Positions 1-8,448 of a stretch of DNA of 64,000 nt are shown here, piece after piece. The position numbers and the translations under genes were made by a program. The stretch comes from Xanthomonas sontii (GTDB lineage Bacteria; Pseudomonadota; Gammaproteobacteria; Xanthomonadales; Xanthomonadaceae), in assembly GCF_040529055.1 (NCBI RefSeq), contig NZ_CP132342.1:3346001-3410000 (forward strand). Direction: 5' to 3'. Position 1 is the stretch's first letter, and each line of letters starts with the position of its first letter. The notes under the pieces were generated by a model that saw only the letters and a program-made list of their open reading frames with translations, ran no database searches and had not been told where the DNA came from.

Positions 1-564
1 CTGGAGCCGCAGCTGTGGGGCGCGCTGGCGCCGCCGGCGGCATCCGCCTCGGCCAAGCCACGGGTCGGCTGGGCCGGCGGGCTTAGCCACACCGGCGACC
101 TGGAACTGATCGCCGACGTGGTGCAGGCGCTGGCCGGCGAGGTGCACTGGGTGTTCATGGGCCTGTGCCCGGAGCGGCTGCGCCGGCATGTGCACGAGGT
201 GCACGCAGGCGTGGACTTCGCCCGCTATCCGCAGGCGCTGGCCGCACTGGGCCTGGACCTGGCGCTGGCGCCGCTGGAAGACAACCTGTTCAATCGCTGC
301 AAGAGCAACCTGCGCCTGCTCGAATACGGCGCCTGCGGCTATCCGGTGGTGGCCAGCGACCTGCCGCCCTACCGCGATGGCGCGCTGCCGGTCACCCTGG
401 TCAAGAATCGCTTTCGCGACTGGGTCAATGCGATCCGCGCGCACCTGGCCGATGCCGACGCGCGCACTGCGGCCGGCACTGCCCTGCGCGCGACGGTGCA
501 GCGCGACTGGTTGCTGCAGGGCGCCAATCTGCAGGAGTGGCGGGCAGCCTGGCTGCCGGACTGA
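1..564 (+). CDS. Glycosyltransferase, C-terminal part (5' end outside window)
   Basis: The frame is open from base 1 to a TGA at 562-564, so the start lies upstream. The visible 187 residues begin LEPQLWGALAPP and contain RVGWAGGLSHTGDLELI, then a Rossmann-like stretch (HWVFMGLCPE) and RCKSNLRLLEYGACGYPVVASD. The last stretch resembles the donor-sugar binding E-x7-E region of GT-B (GT1/GT4-like) glycosyltransferases, with the E of LLEYGACG in the usual place. Glycosyltransferases next to fli genes often modify flagellin, which fits the position just before fliE. That substrate is inference; the acceptor and sugar cannot be read from the sequence. Confidence 0.75.
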   Translation: MEPQLWGALAPPAASASAKPRVGWAGGLSHTGDLELIADVVQALAGEVHWVFMGLCPERLRRHVHEVHAGVDFARYPQALAALGLDLALAPLEDNLFNRCKSNLRLLEYGACGYPVVASDLPPYRDGALPVTLVKNRFRDWVNAIRAHLADADARTAAGTALRATVQRDWLLQGANLQEWRAAWLPD

Positions 565-763
565 GTCGGTCCCCTCGCCGGCCTTGAGGTCGCCGCGCGG
601 CGCCCGCGTCCGACCGTGACGCGGCGCACGGCGTCAACCTGCCGACACCTTGCCGGCGCGCGGTCCGTGCCGGCCGTGCCGCCGGCGCCAGGAACCCGTC
701 ACCGGGTGCCGGCCTTCCCCGCGCATGCCTGTCCGGAGGCTGCGCGACACGTGAGTGCCGTTT

Positions 764-779
764 CGGCACACCGCTTGCA
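764..779 (+). promoter_or_regulatory. Sigma-54 promoter for the fliE operon
   Basis: The sequence CGGCACA-CCGC-TTGCA has GG at 765-766 and GC at 777-778 with exactly ten bases between. This matches the RpoN -24/-12 consensus TGGCACG-N4-TTGCA at nearly every position. It lies 41 bases before the fliE start, giving a predicted transcription start near 790. Flagellar class II genes of polar flagellates are normally RpoN and FleQ dependent. Confidence 0.85.
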
Positions 780-820
780 TTGCATACGGGCAAGCCGTCT
801 CCCGGCAGGGACTTCACCGT

Positions 821-1183
821 ATGAGCGACTCCATCAGCTCCATCCTTTCGCAGATCCGCAGCTACCAGGGCCAGGTCGGCCAGGCGGCGCAGACGCGGGT
901 GGGCGATGTCGGCCGCAGCAATGCGATCGAAGGCCTGGGCGGCAGCCAGGGCGTGCAGGGCCCGAGCTTCACCGAGACCCTGCGCAACGCGATCGGCGGC
1001 GTGAACGAGGCCCAGCAGAAGTCCGGCGACCTCGCCAAGGCCTTCGAACTGGGCGACCCCAGCGCCGACCTGGCCAAGGTGATGCTGGCCGCGCAACAGT
1101 CCCAGGTGGCGTTTCGCGCTACCGTGGAAGTCCGCAACCGACTCGTCCAGGCGTACCAGGACGTGATGAACATGCCGCTGTAA
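821..1183 (+). CDS. fliE: Flagellar hook-basal body protein FliE
   Basis: This 120-residue protein is the MS-ring/rod junction component FliE. The C-terminal half FTETLRNAIGGVNEAQQKSG ... DLAKVMLAAQQSQVAF ... VRNRLVQAYQDVMNMPL is the conserved FliE core, including the terminal AYQDVMNMP(L/V) signature. The frame is open further upstream, but the ATG at 821 gives the usual family length (about 110-120 residues) and the usual MSDSISSIL start. It is the first gene after the sigma-54 site, and fliF follows after 12 bases. FliE is exported by the flagellar type III apparatus and polymerises before the rod. Confidence 0.95.
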   Translation: MSDSISSILSQIRSYQGQVGQAAQTRVGDVGRSNAIEGLGGSQGVQGPSFTETLRNAIGGVNEAQQKSGDLAKAFELGDPSADLAKVMLAAQQSQVAFRATVEVRNRLVQAYQDVMNMPL

Positions 1184-1195
1184 GGGTAGAAGACG

Positions 1196-2914
1196 ATGGC
1201 GCTTGCGATCAGCAAAGACACATTCAACAGCGAAAAGGCCGGGGCCTGGTTCGACCGCCTGCAGAGCCTGCAGCTCACCCGGCGCATCGGCCTGATGGCG
1301 ATGATCGCGGTGGCCGTGGCCGCCGGCCTGTTCGTGTTCTTCTGGTCGCAGAAGCCGGCCTACACTCCCCTGTACACCGGCCTGGACGAGAAGGGCACGG
1401 CCGAGGCCACCGACCTGCTGCGCACCGCGCAGATCCCGTTCAAGCTCGACCAGGCCACCGGCGCGATCACGGTGCCGGAGGACAAGCTGTACGACGCGCG
1501 GCTGAAGCTGGCCGGCGCCGGCCTGACCGACAACGGCAACATGGGCTTCGAAGTGATGGAAAAGGATCCCGGCTTCGGGGTCAGCCAGTTCGTGGAGAAC
1601 GCGCGCTACCAGCACGCCCTGGAAACCGAACTGGCGCGCACCATCGCCAGCCTGCGCCCGGTGCGCGAGGCGCGGGTGCATCTGGCCATCCCCAAGCCGA
1701 GCGCGTTCACCCGCCAGCGCGAGGCCGCCAGCGCCTCGGTGGTATTGGAACTGCGCGGCGGCACCACCCTGGAACGCAACCAGGTCGATGCGATCGTCAA
1801 CATGGTCGCCTCCAGCATCCCCGACCTGGCGCCGGACCGCGTCACCGTGGTCGACCAGAGCGGGCGCATGCTGACCATCGCCGACCCCAACAGCGACGCC
1901 GCGCTCAACGCCGCCCAGTTCGACCAGGTGCGGCGCCAGGAAAGCGCCTACAACCAGCGCATCCGCGAACTGCTGGAGCCGATGACCGGCCCGGGCCGGG
2001 TCAACCCGGAAGTGAACGTGGACATGGACTTCTCGGTGGTCGAGGAAGCGCGCGAGCTGTACAACGGCGACCCGCCGAAGCTGCGCAGCGAGCAGGTCAG
2101 CGACAGCAGCACCAGCACCAGCGGCCCGCAGGGCGCACCCGGCGCGACCAGCAACTCGCCGGGCAGCGCGCCGGGCCAGCCGGGCGCCACCGGTGCCCCG
2201 CCCGTCGCCGGCACCGGCACCCAGCAGGCCGCCGCCGCGACCCCGACCGAAAGCTCCAAGAGCGCCACCCGCAACTACGAGCTGGACCGCACCCTGCAGC
2301 ACACCCGGCAGCCGGCCGGACGGATCAAGCGCGTCTCGGTGGCCGTGCTGGTGGACCACGTGATGCGTCCCGGCGCCAAGGGCAAGATGACCGAGCAGGC
2401 GCTCAGCGCCGCCGAACTGACCCGCATCGAAGGCCTGGTCAAGCAGGCGGTGGGCTTCAATGCCGAACGCGGCGACACCGTCTCGGTGATGAACGCCCCG
2501 TTCGTCCGCCAGGCCCCGGAAGCGGCCGACAAGCCCGGCTGGTGGGAAGATCCGCGGGTGATGAACGTCGCGCGCCTGGTGCTGGGTGCGGCGGTGGTGC
2601 TGGCGCTGCTGTTCGGCGTGCTGCGCCCGGCGCTGCGCCAGATCGCCGGTCCCGCGCCGGCCGCGTCGGTGGGCCACGACCGCGACGGCAACGAGCCGCG
2701 CGACGCCAAGCTGTCGATGCTCGACGACGACAACCCGCTGCTGCCGTCGCTGGGCGAGGACACCGCCAGCCTCAGCGGCGGCGCTGGCGGCAACCCCGCC
2801 ATCGCCCTGCCCGACGCCTACGAGGAACGGTTGCGTCAGGCCCGCGAAGCGGTCAAACAGGATTCCAAGCGCGTGGCGCAGGTCGTGAAGGGATGGGTCG
2901 CCAGTGAAGCCTGA
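1196..2914 (+). CDS. fliF: Flagellar MS-ring protein FliF
   Basis: This 572-residue protein builds the inner-membrane MS ring. A first TM segment lies near residues 32-52 (LMAMIAVAVAAGLFVFFW). Two secretin-like ring-building regions follow, with PVREARVHLAIPKPSAF and MNPAF-like blocks (INPEVNVDMDF region). Then comes a Gly/Ala/Ser-rich insert at about 300-360, a second TM segment near 460-480 (VARLVLGAAVVLALLFGVL) and a cytoplasmic tail that binds FliG. Its 3' end overlaps fliG by 11 bases, which suggests translational coupling. Length is normal for the family. Confidence 0.97.
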   Translation: MALAISKDTFNSEKAGAWFDRLQSLQLTRRIGLMAMIAVAVAAGLFVFFWSQKPAYTPLYTGLDEKGTAEATDLLRTAQIPFKLDQATGAITVPEDKLYDARLKLAGAGLTDNGNMGFEVMEKDPGFGVSQFVENARYQHALETELARTIASLRPVREARVHLAIPKPSAFTRQREAASASVVLELRGGTTLERNQVDAIVNMVASSIPDLAPDRVTVVDQSGRMLTIADPNSDAALNAAQFDQVRRQESAYNQRIRELLEPMTGPGRVNPEVNVDMDFSVVEEARELYNGDPPKLRSEQVSDSSTSTSGPQGAPGATSNSPGSAPGQPGATGAPPVAGTGTQQAAAATPTESSKSATRNYELDRTLQHTRQPAGRIKRVSVAVLVDHVMRPGAKGKMTEQALSAAELTRIEGLVKQAVGFNAERGDTVSVMNAPFVRQAPEAADKPGWWEDPRVMNVARLVLGAAVVLALLFGVLRPALRQIAGPAPAASVGHDRDGNEPRDAKLSMLDDDNPLLPSLGEDTASLSGGAGGNPAIALPDAYEERLRQAREAVKQDSKRVAQVVKGWVASEA

Positions 2915-3914
2915 TGCGAACGCAATGAATGGCACCCAGCGCGCCGCCGTGCTGCTGCTGTCGCTCGGCGAGGCCGACGCGGCCGAGGTGCTCAAGCACA
3001 TGGACCCCAAGGAGGTGCAGAAGATCGGCATCGCCATGGCGACGCTGAGCGGCATCTCGCGCGACCAGGTCGAGAAGGTCATGGAGGAGTTCAACGCCGA
3101 GCTGGGCAGCAAGACCTCGCTGGGCGTGGGCGCCGACGACTACATCCGCAACGTGCTGGTGCAGGCGCTGGGCGCCGACAAGGCCGGCAGCCTGATCGAC
3201 CGCATCCTGCTGGGCCGCAACACCACCGGCCTGGACACCCTGAAGTGGATGGACCCGCGCTCCATCGCCGACCTGGTGCGCAACGAGCATCCGCAGATCA
3301 TCGCCATCGTGATGGCGCACCTGGACAGCGACCAGGCCGCCGAGGCGCTGAAGCTGCTGCCCGAGCGCACCCGCGCCGACGTGCTGATGCGCATCGCCAC
3401 CCTCGACGGCATCCCGCCGCACGCGCTCAACGAGCTCAACGAGATCATGGAGCGGCAGTTCTCCGGCAACCAGAACCTGAAGTCGTCCAACGTGGGCGGG
3501 GTCAAGGTCGCGGCCAACATCCTCAACTTCCTGGACAGCGGCTCGGACCAGGGCGTGCTGTCGGCGATCAGCAAGATCGACGCCGACCTGGGCAGCCGCA
3601 TCCAGGACCTGATGTTCGTGTTCGACAACCTGGTGGAGCTGGACGACCGCGGCCTGCAGACCATGCTCCGCGAAGTCAGCGGCGACCGTCTCGGCCTGGC
3701 CCTACGCGGCGCCGACATCAAGGTGCGCGACAAGATCACCAAGAACATGTCCCAGCGCGCCGCCGAGATCCTGCTGGAAGACATGGAAGCGCGCGGCCCG
3801 GTGCGCCTGTCCGACGTGGAAGCCGCGCAGAAGGAGATCCTGGCGATCGTGCGGCGCCTGGCCGACGAAGGCGTGATCAGCCTGGGCGGTAGCGGTGCGG
3901 AGGCCATGGTATGA
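2904..3914 (+). CDS. fliG: Flagellar motor switch protein FliG
   Basis: This 336-residue C-ring protein connects the MS ring to FliM and to the stator. N-terminal residues NGTQRAAVLLLSLGEADAAEVLKHM are the FliF-binding domain, EHPQIIAIVMAHL the middle domain, and the C-terminal helix FVFDNLVELDDRGLQTMLREV holds the charged torque residues that interact with MotA-type stators. GTG at 2904 gives a start overlapping fliF; ATG at 2925 (residue 8) is an alternative that would also match many homologues. The stop overlaps fliH in an ATGA. Confidence 0.97.
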   Translation: MKPDANAMNGTQRAAVLLLSLGEADAAEVLKHMDPKEVQKIGIAMATLSGISRDQVEKVMEEFNAELGSKTSLGVGADDYIRNVLVQALGADKAGSLIDRILLGRNTTGLDTLKWMDPRSIADLVRNEHPQIIAIVMAHLDSDQAAEALKLLPERTRADVLMRIATLDGIPPHALNELNEIMERQFSGNQNLKSSNVGGVKVAANILNFLDSGSDQGVLSAISKIDADLGSRIQDLMFVFDNLVELDDRGLQTMLREVSGDRLGLALRGADIKVRDKITKNMSQRAAEILLEDMEARGPVRLSDVEAAQKEILAIVRRLADEGVISLGGSGAEAMV

Positions 3915-4534
3915 ACGGCAACGTGGTGCGCTGGCTGGCGCCGGAACTCGATGCCCCGTCCGCGCTGGCGGCGCTGCCCTACGAAGACGCGCTGCCGGAC
4001 GAGCCGGTGCTGCGTCCGCCGAGCCTGGAGGAGATCCAGGCGATCGAGGCCGCGGCCCAGCACGAAGGCTTCGAACGCGGCCACGCCGAGGGCCTGGCCC
4101 AGGGCCAGGCCGAGATCCGCCGCCTCACCGCACAGATCGAAGGCATCCTGGACAACTTCTCGCGGCCGCTGGCGCGGCTGGAGAACGAGGTGGTCGGCGC
4201 GCTCGGCGAGCTGGCCGTGCGCATCGCCGGCAGCCTGGTCGGCCGCGCCTACCAGGCCGACCCGGTGCTGCTGTCGGAACTGGTCGCCGAGGCGCTGGAC
4301 GCGGTCGGCGGCGCGCGCCGCGATGTCGAGGTGCGCCTGCACCCGGACGACATCGCCGCGCTGACCCCGCTGCTGACGCTGATGGATCAGGGCATCCGGC
4401 TGGTGCCGGACCTGAGCCTGAGCCGCGGCGACCTGCGCGTGCACGCCGAATCGGTGCGCATCGACGGCACCCTCGAGGCGCGCCTGCGCGCGGCCCTGGA
4501 AACGGTGATGCGCAAGTCCGGAGCGGGCCTGTGA
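3911..4534 (+). CDS. fliH: Flagellar assembly protein FliH
   Basis: This 207-residue peripheral stator of the export ATPase regulates FliI and docks it to the export gate. EGFERGHAEGLAQGQAEI is the Gly-spaced (GxxxG-like) helix typical of FliH, followed by LARLENEVVGALGELAVRIAGSLVGR and the conserved C-terminal block HPDDIAAL ... RGDLRVHAESVRIDGTLEARL. The start overlaps fliG by four bases (ATGA) and the stop overlaps the GTG of fliI, so fliG-fliH-fliI are likely translationally coupled. Confidence 0.95.
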   Translation: MNGNVVRWLAPELDAPSALAALPYEDALPDEPVLRPPSLEEIQAIEAAAQHEGFERGHAEGLAQGQAEIRRLTAQIEGILDNFSRPLARLENEVVGALGELAVRIAGSLVGRAYQADPVLLSELVAEALDAVGGARRDVEVRLHPDDIAALTPLLTLMDQGIRLVPDLSLSRGDLRVHAESVRIDGTLEARLRAALETVMRKSGAGL

Positions 4535-5907
4535 GCGCGCTGTCCGGCACCCACCCCGCCGACTGGCTGGATGCGCGCAACCTGCGCCTGGCCGGCCGCC
4601 TCGGCAAGCTCGATCTGGACGTGGCCGCCGGCCGCGGCCTGATCCGCGAAGGCATCCTGCGCCGCGCGGTCGGCCTGACCCTGGAAGCGGTCGGTTGCGA
4701 GGCGCCGATGGGCGCCACCTGCAAGGTCGAGGTCGACGGCGGCTGGGTCGACGCGGAAGTGGTCGGCTTCTCCGGCGACCGCACCTCGTTGATGCCCAGT
4801 GCCGAAACCCACGGCTTGCTGCCCAACGCGCGGGTGGTGCCGCTGCACCGCCGCGGCGGCGTCGAAGTGGGCGAAGGCCTGCTCGGCCGGGTGATCGACT
4901 CGGACGGCGTGCCGCTGGACGGCAAGGGTCCGATCCGCGCCGAAGGCTCGGTGGGCATGGCCGGCGTGTCGATCAACCCGCTGGCGCGCGAACCGATCAC
5001 CACCCCGCTGGACGTGGGCGTGCGCGCGATCAACGCGCTGCTGCCGATCGGCCGCGGGCAGCGCGTGGGCCTGTTCGCCGGCTCCGGCGTCGGCAAGTCC
5101 ACCCTGTTGGGCATGATGACCCGCTACACCGCTGCCGACGTGATCGTGGTCGGGCTGATCGGCGAACGCGGCCGCGAAGTGCGCGATTTCGTCGAGACCA
5201 CCCTGGGCGAGGAAGGCCTGCGCCGCGCCGTGGTGGTCGCCGCCCCCGCCGACCGCCCGCCGCTGGCGCGCCTGCACGGCGCCTACCGCGCCACCGCCAT
5301 CGCCGAGTGGTTCCGCGACCAGGGCCTGAACGTGCTGCTGCTGATGGACTCGCTGACCCGCTTCGCCCAGGCCCAGCGCGAGATCGGCCTGTCGGTGGGC
5401 GAGCCGCCGACCACCCGCGGCTACCCGCCCTCGGTGTTCGCCAAGCTGCCGGCCCTGGTCGAGCGCGCCGGCAACGGCGCCAAGGGCCGCGGCTCGATCA
5501 CCGCCTTCTACACCGTGCTCACCGAAGGCGACGATCCGCAGGACCCGATCGCCGACGCCGCGCGCGCCATCCTCGACGGCCACATCCTGCTGTCGCGGCG
5601 CGTCGCCGACAGCGGCCTGTACCCGGCCATCGACGTCGAGTCCTCGGTCAGCCGCGTGGTCCAGGACATCGCCGACGAGCCGTGGCGGATGCGCATCCGC
5701 TCGCTTAAGCGGCTGGTGGCCGCGTACTCGGCCAACCGCGACCTGATCACCATCGGCGCCTACCAGCGCGGCAACGATCCGGCCGTGGACGAAGCGCTGG
5801 AGCGCTGGCCGGAGATCATGGAATTCCTCGGACAGGACGTCGCCAAAGCCGCAGATCTGCCCCACAGCCAGGCCGCCCTCAAGCGCCTGGTCGACCGCGA
5901 GAACTAA
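4531..5907 (+). CDS. fliI: Flagellum-specific ATPase FliI
   Basis: This 458-residue export ATPase is homologous to the F1 beta subunit and energises substrate unfolding for the flagellar type III apparatus. Walker A is GSGVGKST at residues 184-191, the arginine-rich GERGREV segment follows, and Walker B is LLLMDSLTRFAQ. The frame runs open far upstream inside fliG and fliH, but GTG at 4531 overlaps the fliH stop and gives the expected family length and N-terminus (ALSGTHPADWLDARN). Confidence 0.97.
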   Translation: MSALSGTHPADWLDARNLRLAGRLGKLDLDVAAGRGLIREGILRRAVGLTLEAVGCEAPMGATCKVEVDGGWVDAEVVGFSGDRTSLMPSAETHGLLPNARVVPLHRRGGVEVGEGLLGRVIDSDGVPLDGKGPIRAEGSVGMAGVSINPLAREPITTPLDVGVRAINALLPIGRGQRVGLFAGSGVGKSTLLGMMTRYTAADVIVVGLIGERGREVRDFVETTLGEEGLRRAVVVAAPADRPPLARLHGAYRATAIAEWFRDQGLNVLLLMDSLTRFAQAQREIGLSVGEPPTTRGYPPSVFAKLPALVERAGNGAKGRGSITAFYTVLTEGDDPQDPIADAARAILDGHILLSRRVADSGLYPAIDVESSVSRVVQDIADEPWRMRIRSLKRLVAAYSANRDLITIGAYQRGNDPAVDEALERWPEIMEFLGQDVAKAADLPHSQAALKRLVDREN

Positions 5908-5910
5908 GCC

Positions 5911-6372
5911 ATGATGCAATCGCAACGTCTCGATCCCCTGCTCCGCCGCGCCCAGCAGCACGAAGACGAGGTCGCCCGCGATCTCGCCGAGCGCCAGCGC
6001 GCCCTGGCCACCCACGAGTCGCGGCTGGAGGAACTGCGCCGCTACGCCGAGGAGTACGCCAACAGCCAGATGGCCGCGACCAGCCTGGCGCAACTGGCCA
6101 ACCGCCGCGCCTTCCTGGACCGGCTGGAGAGCGCGGTGCAGCAGCAATGCCAGACCGTGGACCGCAACCGCGAGAAGGTGGAGATGGAACGCAGCCGGCT
6201 GCTGCTGGCCAGCCGCGACAAGCAGGTGCTGGAACAGCTCGCGGCCAGCTACCGCGCGCAGGAACGCAAGGTCGACGACCGCCGCAGCCAGCGCGAGATG
6301 GACGACCTCGGCGCGCGCCGCGCGCGCCTGGCGGCCACCGCCGACGAACACGATGACGGAGACGGACGATGA
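5911..6372 (+). CDS. fliJ: Flagellar export protein FliJ
   Basis: This 153-residue, highly charged, almost entirely helical protein (QSQRLDPLLRRAQQHEDEVA through EMDDLGARRARLAATADE) has the antiparallel coiled-coil character of FliJ, the export-gate chaperone that inserts into the FliI hexamer. It follows fliI after 3 bases and overlaps fliK in an ATGA, the standard fliI-fliJ-fliK order. Sequence identity in this family is low, so the call rests on order, length and coiled-coil content. Confidence 0.92.
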   Translation: MMQSQRLDPLLRRAQQHEDEVARDLAERQRALATHESRLEELRRYAEEYANSQMAATSLAQLANRRAFLDRLESAVQQQCQTVDRNREKVEMERSRLLLASRDKQVLEQLAASYRAQERKVDDRRSQREMDDLGARRARLAATADEHDDGDGR

Positions 6373-7667
6373 ACAACGCGCTTTCCGCGCTGGGCGGCAG
6401 CGGCCGCGCCAGCCAGATCGGCGGCGGCAGCGACACGCAGGGCACCGACCGCGCCGGCGGCAAGGACTTCGCCAAGCTGCTCGGCGGAGGCGGCGGCGGC
6501 TCGGCGCGTACCACCGCGCCCAAGCCCGCCGCCCGCGAGACGCCCAAGCCGGCGCAGAACGCCGGCAAGGACCAGGCGGACAAGCGTCCGGCCGCCGCGG
6601 ACGACACCGCCAGCGACCCCGCGCGCACCGCGCAGGCCGGCGACAAGGTCGCCCAGGACGCCGAGAAGAGCAGCACCGAGACCAAGGCCTCGGGCAGCGA
6701 CAAGGGCAAGGCCAAGACCGAAGACAAGCACGAGGACGCCAAGCCCGACGACAGCGCCTGGCCGCCGGCCGGGCTGGCCGGCATCGGCCTGGGCCTGCTA
6801 CCGGCGATCGGCGCGGCGGTGCTGCCGGCGGCCACCGCGACCCCGCTGGGCGCAGCGGCCGGGCTGGCGGTCGGCGTCGCCGGCGCCGTGGCCAACGGCG
6901 TAGGCGCCCTGCTCGGCGGCGACGCCGCGGCCCAGACCGCGGCCGGCGCCACCGATCCGACTGCCGCAACGGCCGGCACCGCCCCGGCCTCTGCGGCCGG
7001 CGGCTTCGGCGCGATGCTGTTGGCACAGGCCGGGTCCGCCGACAAGGCTAGCGGCGCCGACACCGCGGCGCCGTTGGCGGCGCTGGCCGCCATCGCCGCC
7101 GCGGCCGGCGGCAAGAGTGGCGAGAGCGGCGACGCCGCGCCCGCCGCCGATCCCAGCGCGATCGTGCCGACCGCGGCGGCGGCCCCGCTGCACGCCACGG
7201 CGCGCCTGGCCGATCCGCAGCCGTTCACCGGCTCGCCCACGCCGACCCCGAACCTGCACGGCAACCAGTTCGACGAGGAACTGGGCGCGCGCATCAGCTG
7301 GCTGGCCGACCAGAAGATCGGCCACGCCCACATCAAGCTCAATCCGGCCGAGCTCGGCCCGGTCGAAGTGCGCCTGCACATGGCCGGCGACCAGGTCAAC
7401 GCCAGCTTCAGCAGCAACCAGGCCGACGTGCGCCAGGCCCTCGAGAACAGCCTGCCGCGCCTGCGCGACATGCTCGGCCAGCACGGCTTCCAGCTCGGCC
7501 AGGCCGACGTCGGCCAGCAGCAGCCGCAGCAACAGCAGGCCAATGCGCAGGGCACGCCGCAGGGCGGCGGCCGCAACGGCGGCGAGCTCGCCGACGACCT
7601 GTCCGGCAGCGTCGGGATTCCGGCAGTGGTGTTGCGCCAGCGCGGTCTGCTCGACGCCTACGCCTGA
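6369..7667 (+). CDS. fliK: Flagellar hook-length control protein FliK
   Basis: This 432-residue molecular ruler switches export specificity when the hook is complete. The first 290 residues are low-complexity (Ala, Gly, Lys, Asp rich). The C-terminal Flg_hook domain is clear: GARISWLADQKIGHAHIKL, then NPAELGPVEVRLHMAGDQV and a helix AVRQALENSLPRLRDMLGQ-like segment. A Gln-rich stretch (QQQPQQQQAN) precedes the C-terminus. It ends the first transcription unit; a 249-base gap with its own promoter precedes fliL. Confidence 0.93.
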   Translation: MNNALSALGGSGRASQIGGGSDTQGTDRAGGKDFAKLLGGGGGGSARTTAPKPAARETPKPAQNAGKDQADKRPAAADDTASDPARTAQAGDKVAQDAEKSSTETKASGSDKGKAKTEDKHEDAKPDDSAWPPAGLAGIGLGLLPAIGAAVLPAATATPLGAAAGLAVGVAGAVANGVGALLGGDAAAQTAAGATDPTAATAGTAPASAAGGFGAMLLAQAGSADKASGADTAAPLAALAAIAAAAGGKSGESGDAAPAADPSAIVPTAAAAPLHATARLADPQPFTGSPTPTPNLHGNQFDEELGARISWLADQKIGHAHIKLNPAELGPVEVRLHMAGDQVNASFSSNQADVRQALENSLPRLRDMLGQHGFQLGQADVGQQQPQQQQANAQGTPQGGGRNGGELADDLSGSVGIPAVVLRQRGLLDAYA

Positions 7668-7866
7668 CGATCCGGGGCGCGCCAGGCGCCCCTTCACGGC
7701 GATCGAGGGAGTGGAACGGGTCTCGGCCTCGACGTTCGTCGGAAGGACACGGCGGGGTTGAGGCCCCTCCGCTGGGTCCGATCCCCTCTCCCACAACGGT
7801 CTCGGCCCGCGCCGGCATGGCGCGCGGCGGCGCCGTCAAACACCCGGCGCGCCAGGCGCCCGGTTT

Positions 7867-7882
7867 CGGCACGGCGATTGCA
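7867..7882 (+). promoter_or_regulatory. Sigma-54 promoter for the fliL operon
   Basis: CGGCACG-GCGA-TTGCA has GG at 7868-7869 and GC at 7880-7881 with ten bases between, an almost perfect RpoN site. The predicted start of transcription is near 7893, leaving about 25 bases before the fliL GTG. The 249-base gap from 7668 otherwise holds no gene; a 16-base direct repeat (7676-7691 and 7846-7861) lies in it. Confidence 0.85.
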
Positions 7883-7916
7883 TCCTCAGGGGCAGACCCC
7901 CTCAGGAGCCCGCTCA

Positions 7917-8435
7917 GTGTCAGCCGCCGACAAATCCAAGAAAGACGCCAAGGACGCCCCGGAAGGCGGCAAGTCGAAGAAGAAGCTGCTGATCATCGTC
8001 GTCGCGGCGGTGCTGGTGCTGGGCGGCGGCGGTGCCGGCGCGTTCTTCTTCCTGAAGAAGCCCGAAGGCGGCCACGCCAAGGCCGAGGAAAAGACCGCCG
8101 AGATCCCCAAGCCGGCGCAGTACTTCGCGATGGACCCGGCGTTCGTGGTCAATCTCAATGGCGGCGCGGAAGACGGCCCGCATTACCTGCAGCTGGAAGT
8201 GCAGTTGATGACCCGCGACCCGGAAGAACTGAAGCTGATCACCGAGAACGCCCCGGCGATCCGTGCGCACCTGCTGATGCTGTTCTCGCAGGTGCAGGCG
8301 CAGGACATCGCCAACATCGATGGGCGCAAGAAGCTGCAGGCCGCGGCGCTGGCCGACGCGCAGAAGCTGATGACCGCCGAGACCGGCAAGAAGTGCGTGG
8401 AAGAACTCCTGTTCACCAGCTTCGTCACCCAGTAA
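7917..8435 (+). CDS. fliL: Flagellar basal-body-associated protein FliL
   Basis: This 172-residue single-pass inner-membrane protein surrounds the stator and supports motor torque. A Lys-rich N-terminus (KSKKDAKDAPEGGKSKKK) is followed by a TM segment near residues 27-48 (LLIIVVAAVLVLGGGGAGAFFF) and a periplasmic domain beginning QYFAMDPAFVVNL, the conserved FliL opening. The GTG at 7917 was chosen because AGGAG lies 8 bases before it and the sigma-54 site just upstream excludes earlier starts. fliM follows after 13 bases. Confidence 0.93.
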   Translation: MSAADKSKKDAKDAPEGGKSKKKLLIIVVAAVLVLGGGGAGAFFFLKKPEGGHAKAEEKTAEIPKPAQYFAMDPAFVVNLNGGAEDGPHYLQLEVQLMTRDPEELKLITENAPAIRAHLLMLFSQVQAQDIANIDGRKKLQAAALADAQKLMTAETGKKCVEELLFTSFVTQ

Positions 8436-8448
8436 AGGCGCTGCCGCG

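Noticed and set aside
425-3112. Long open frame on the minus strand opposite fliE-fliF
   Set aside because: It is a by-product of high GC at third positions on the plus strand. Its product is low-complexity (His, Arg, Ala, Gly rich) and the plus strand holds clear fli genes.
3895-4530. Long N-terminal extension of FliI
   Set aside because: The open frame upstream of 4531 runs in another frame through fliH and is Arg/Gly rich. FliI homologues start at the position chosen.
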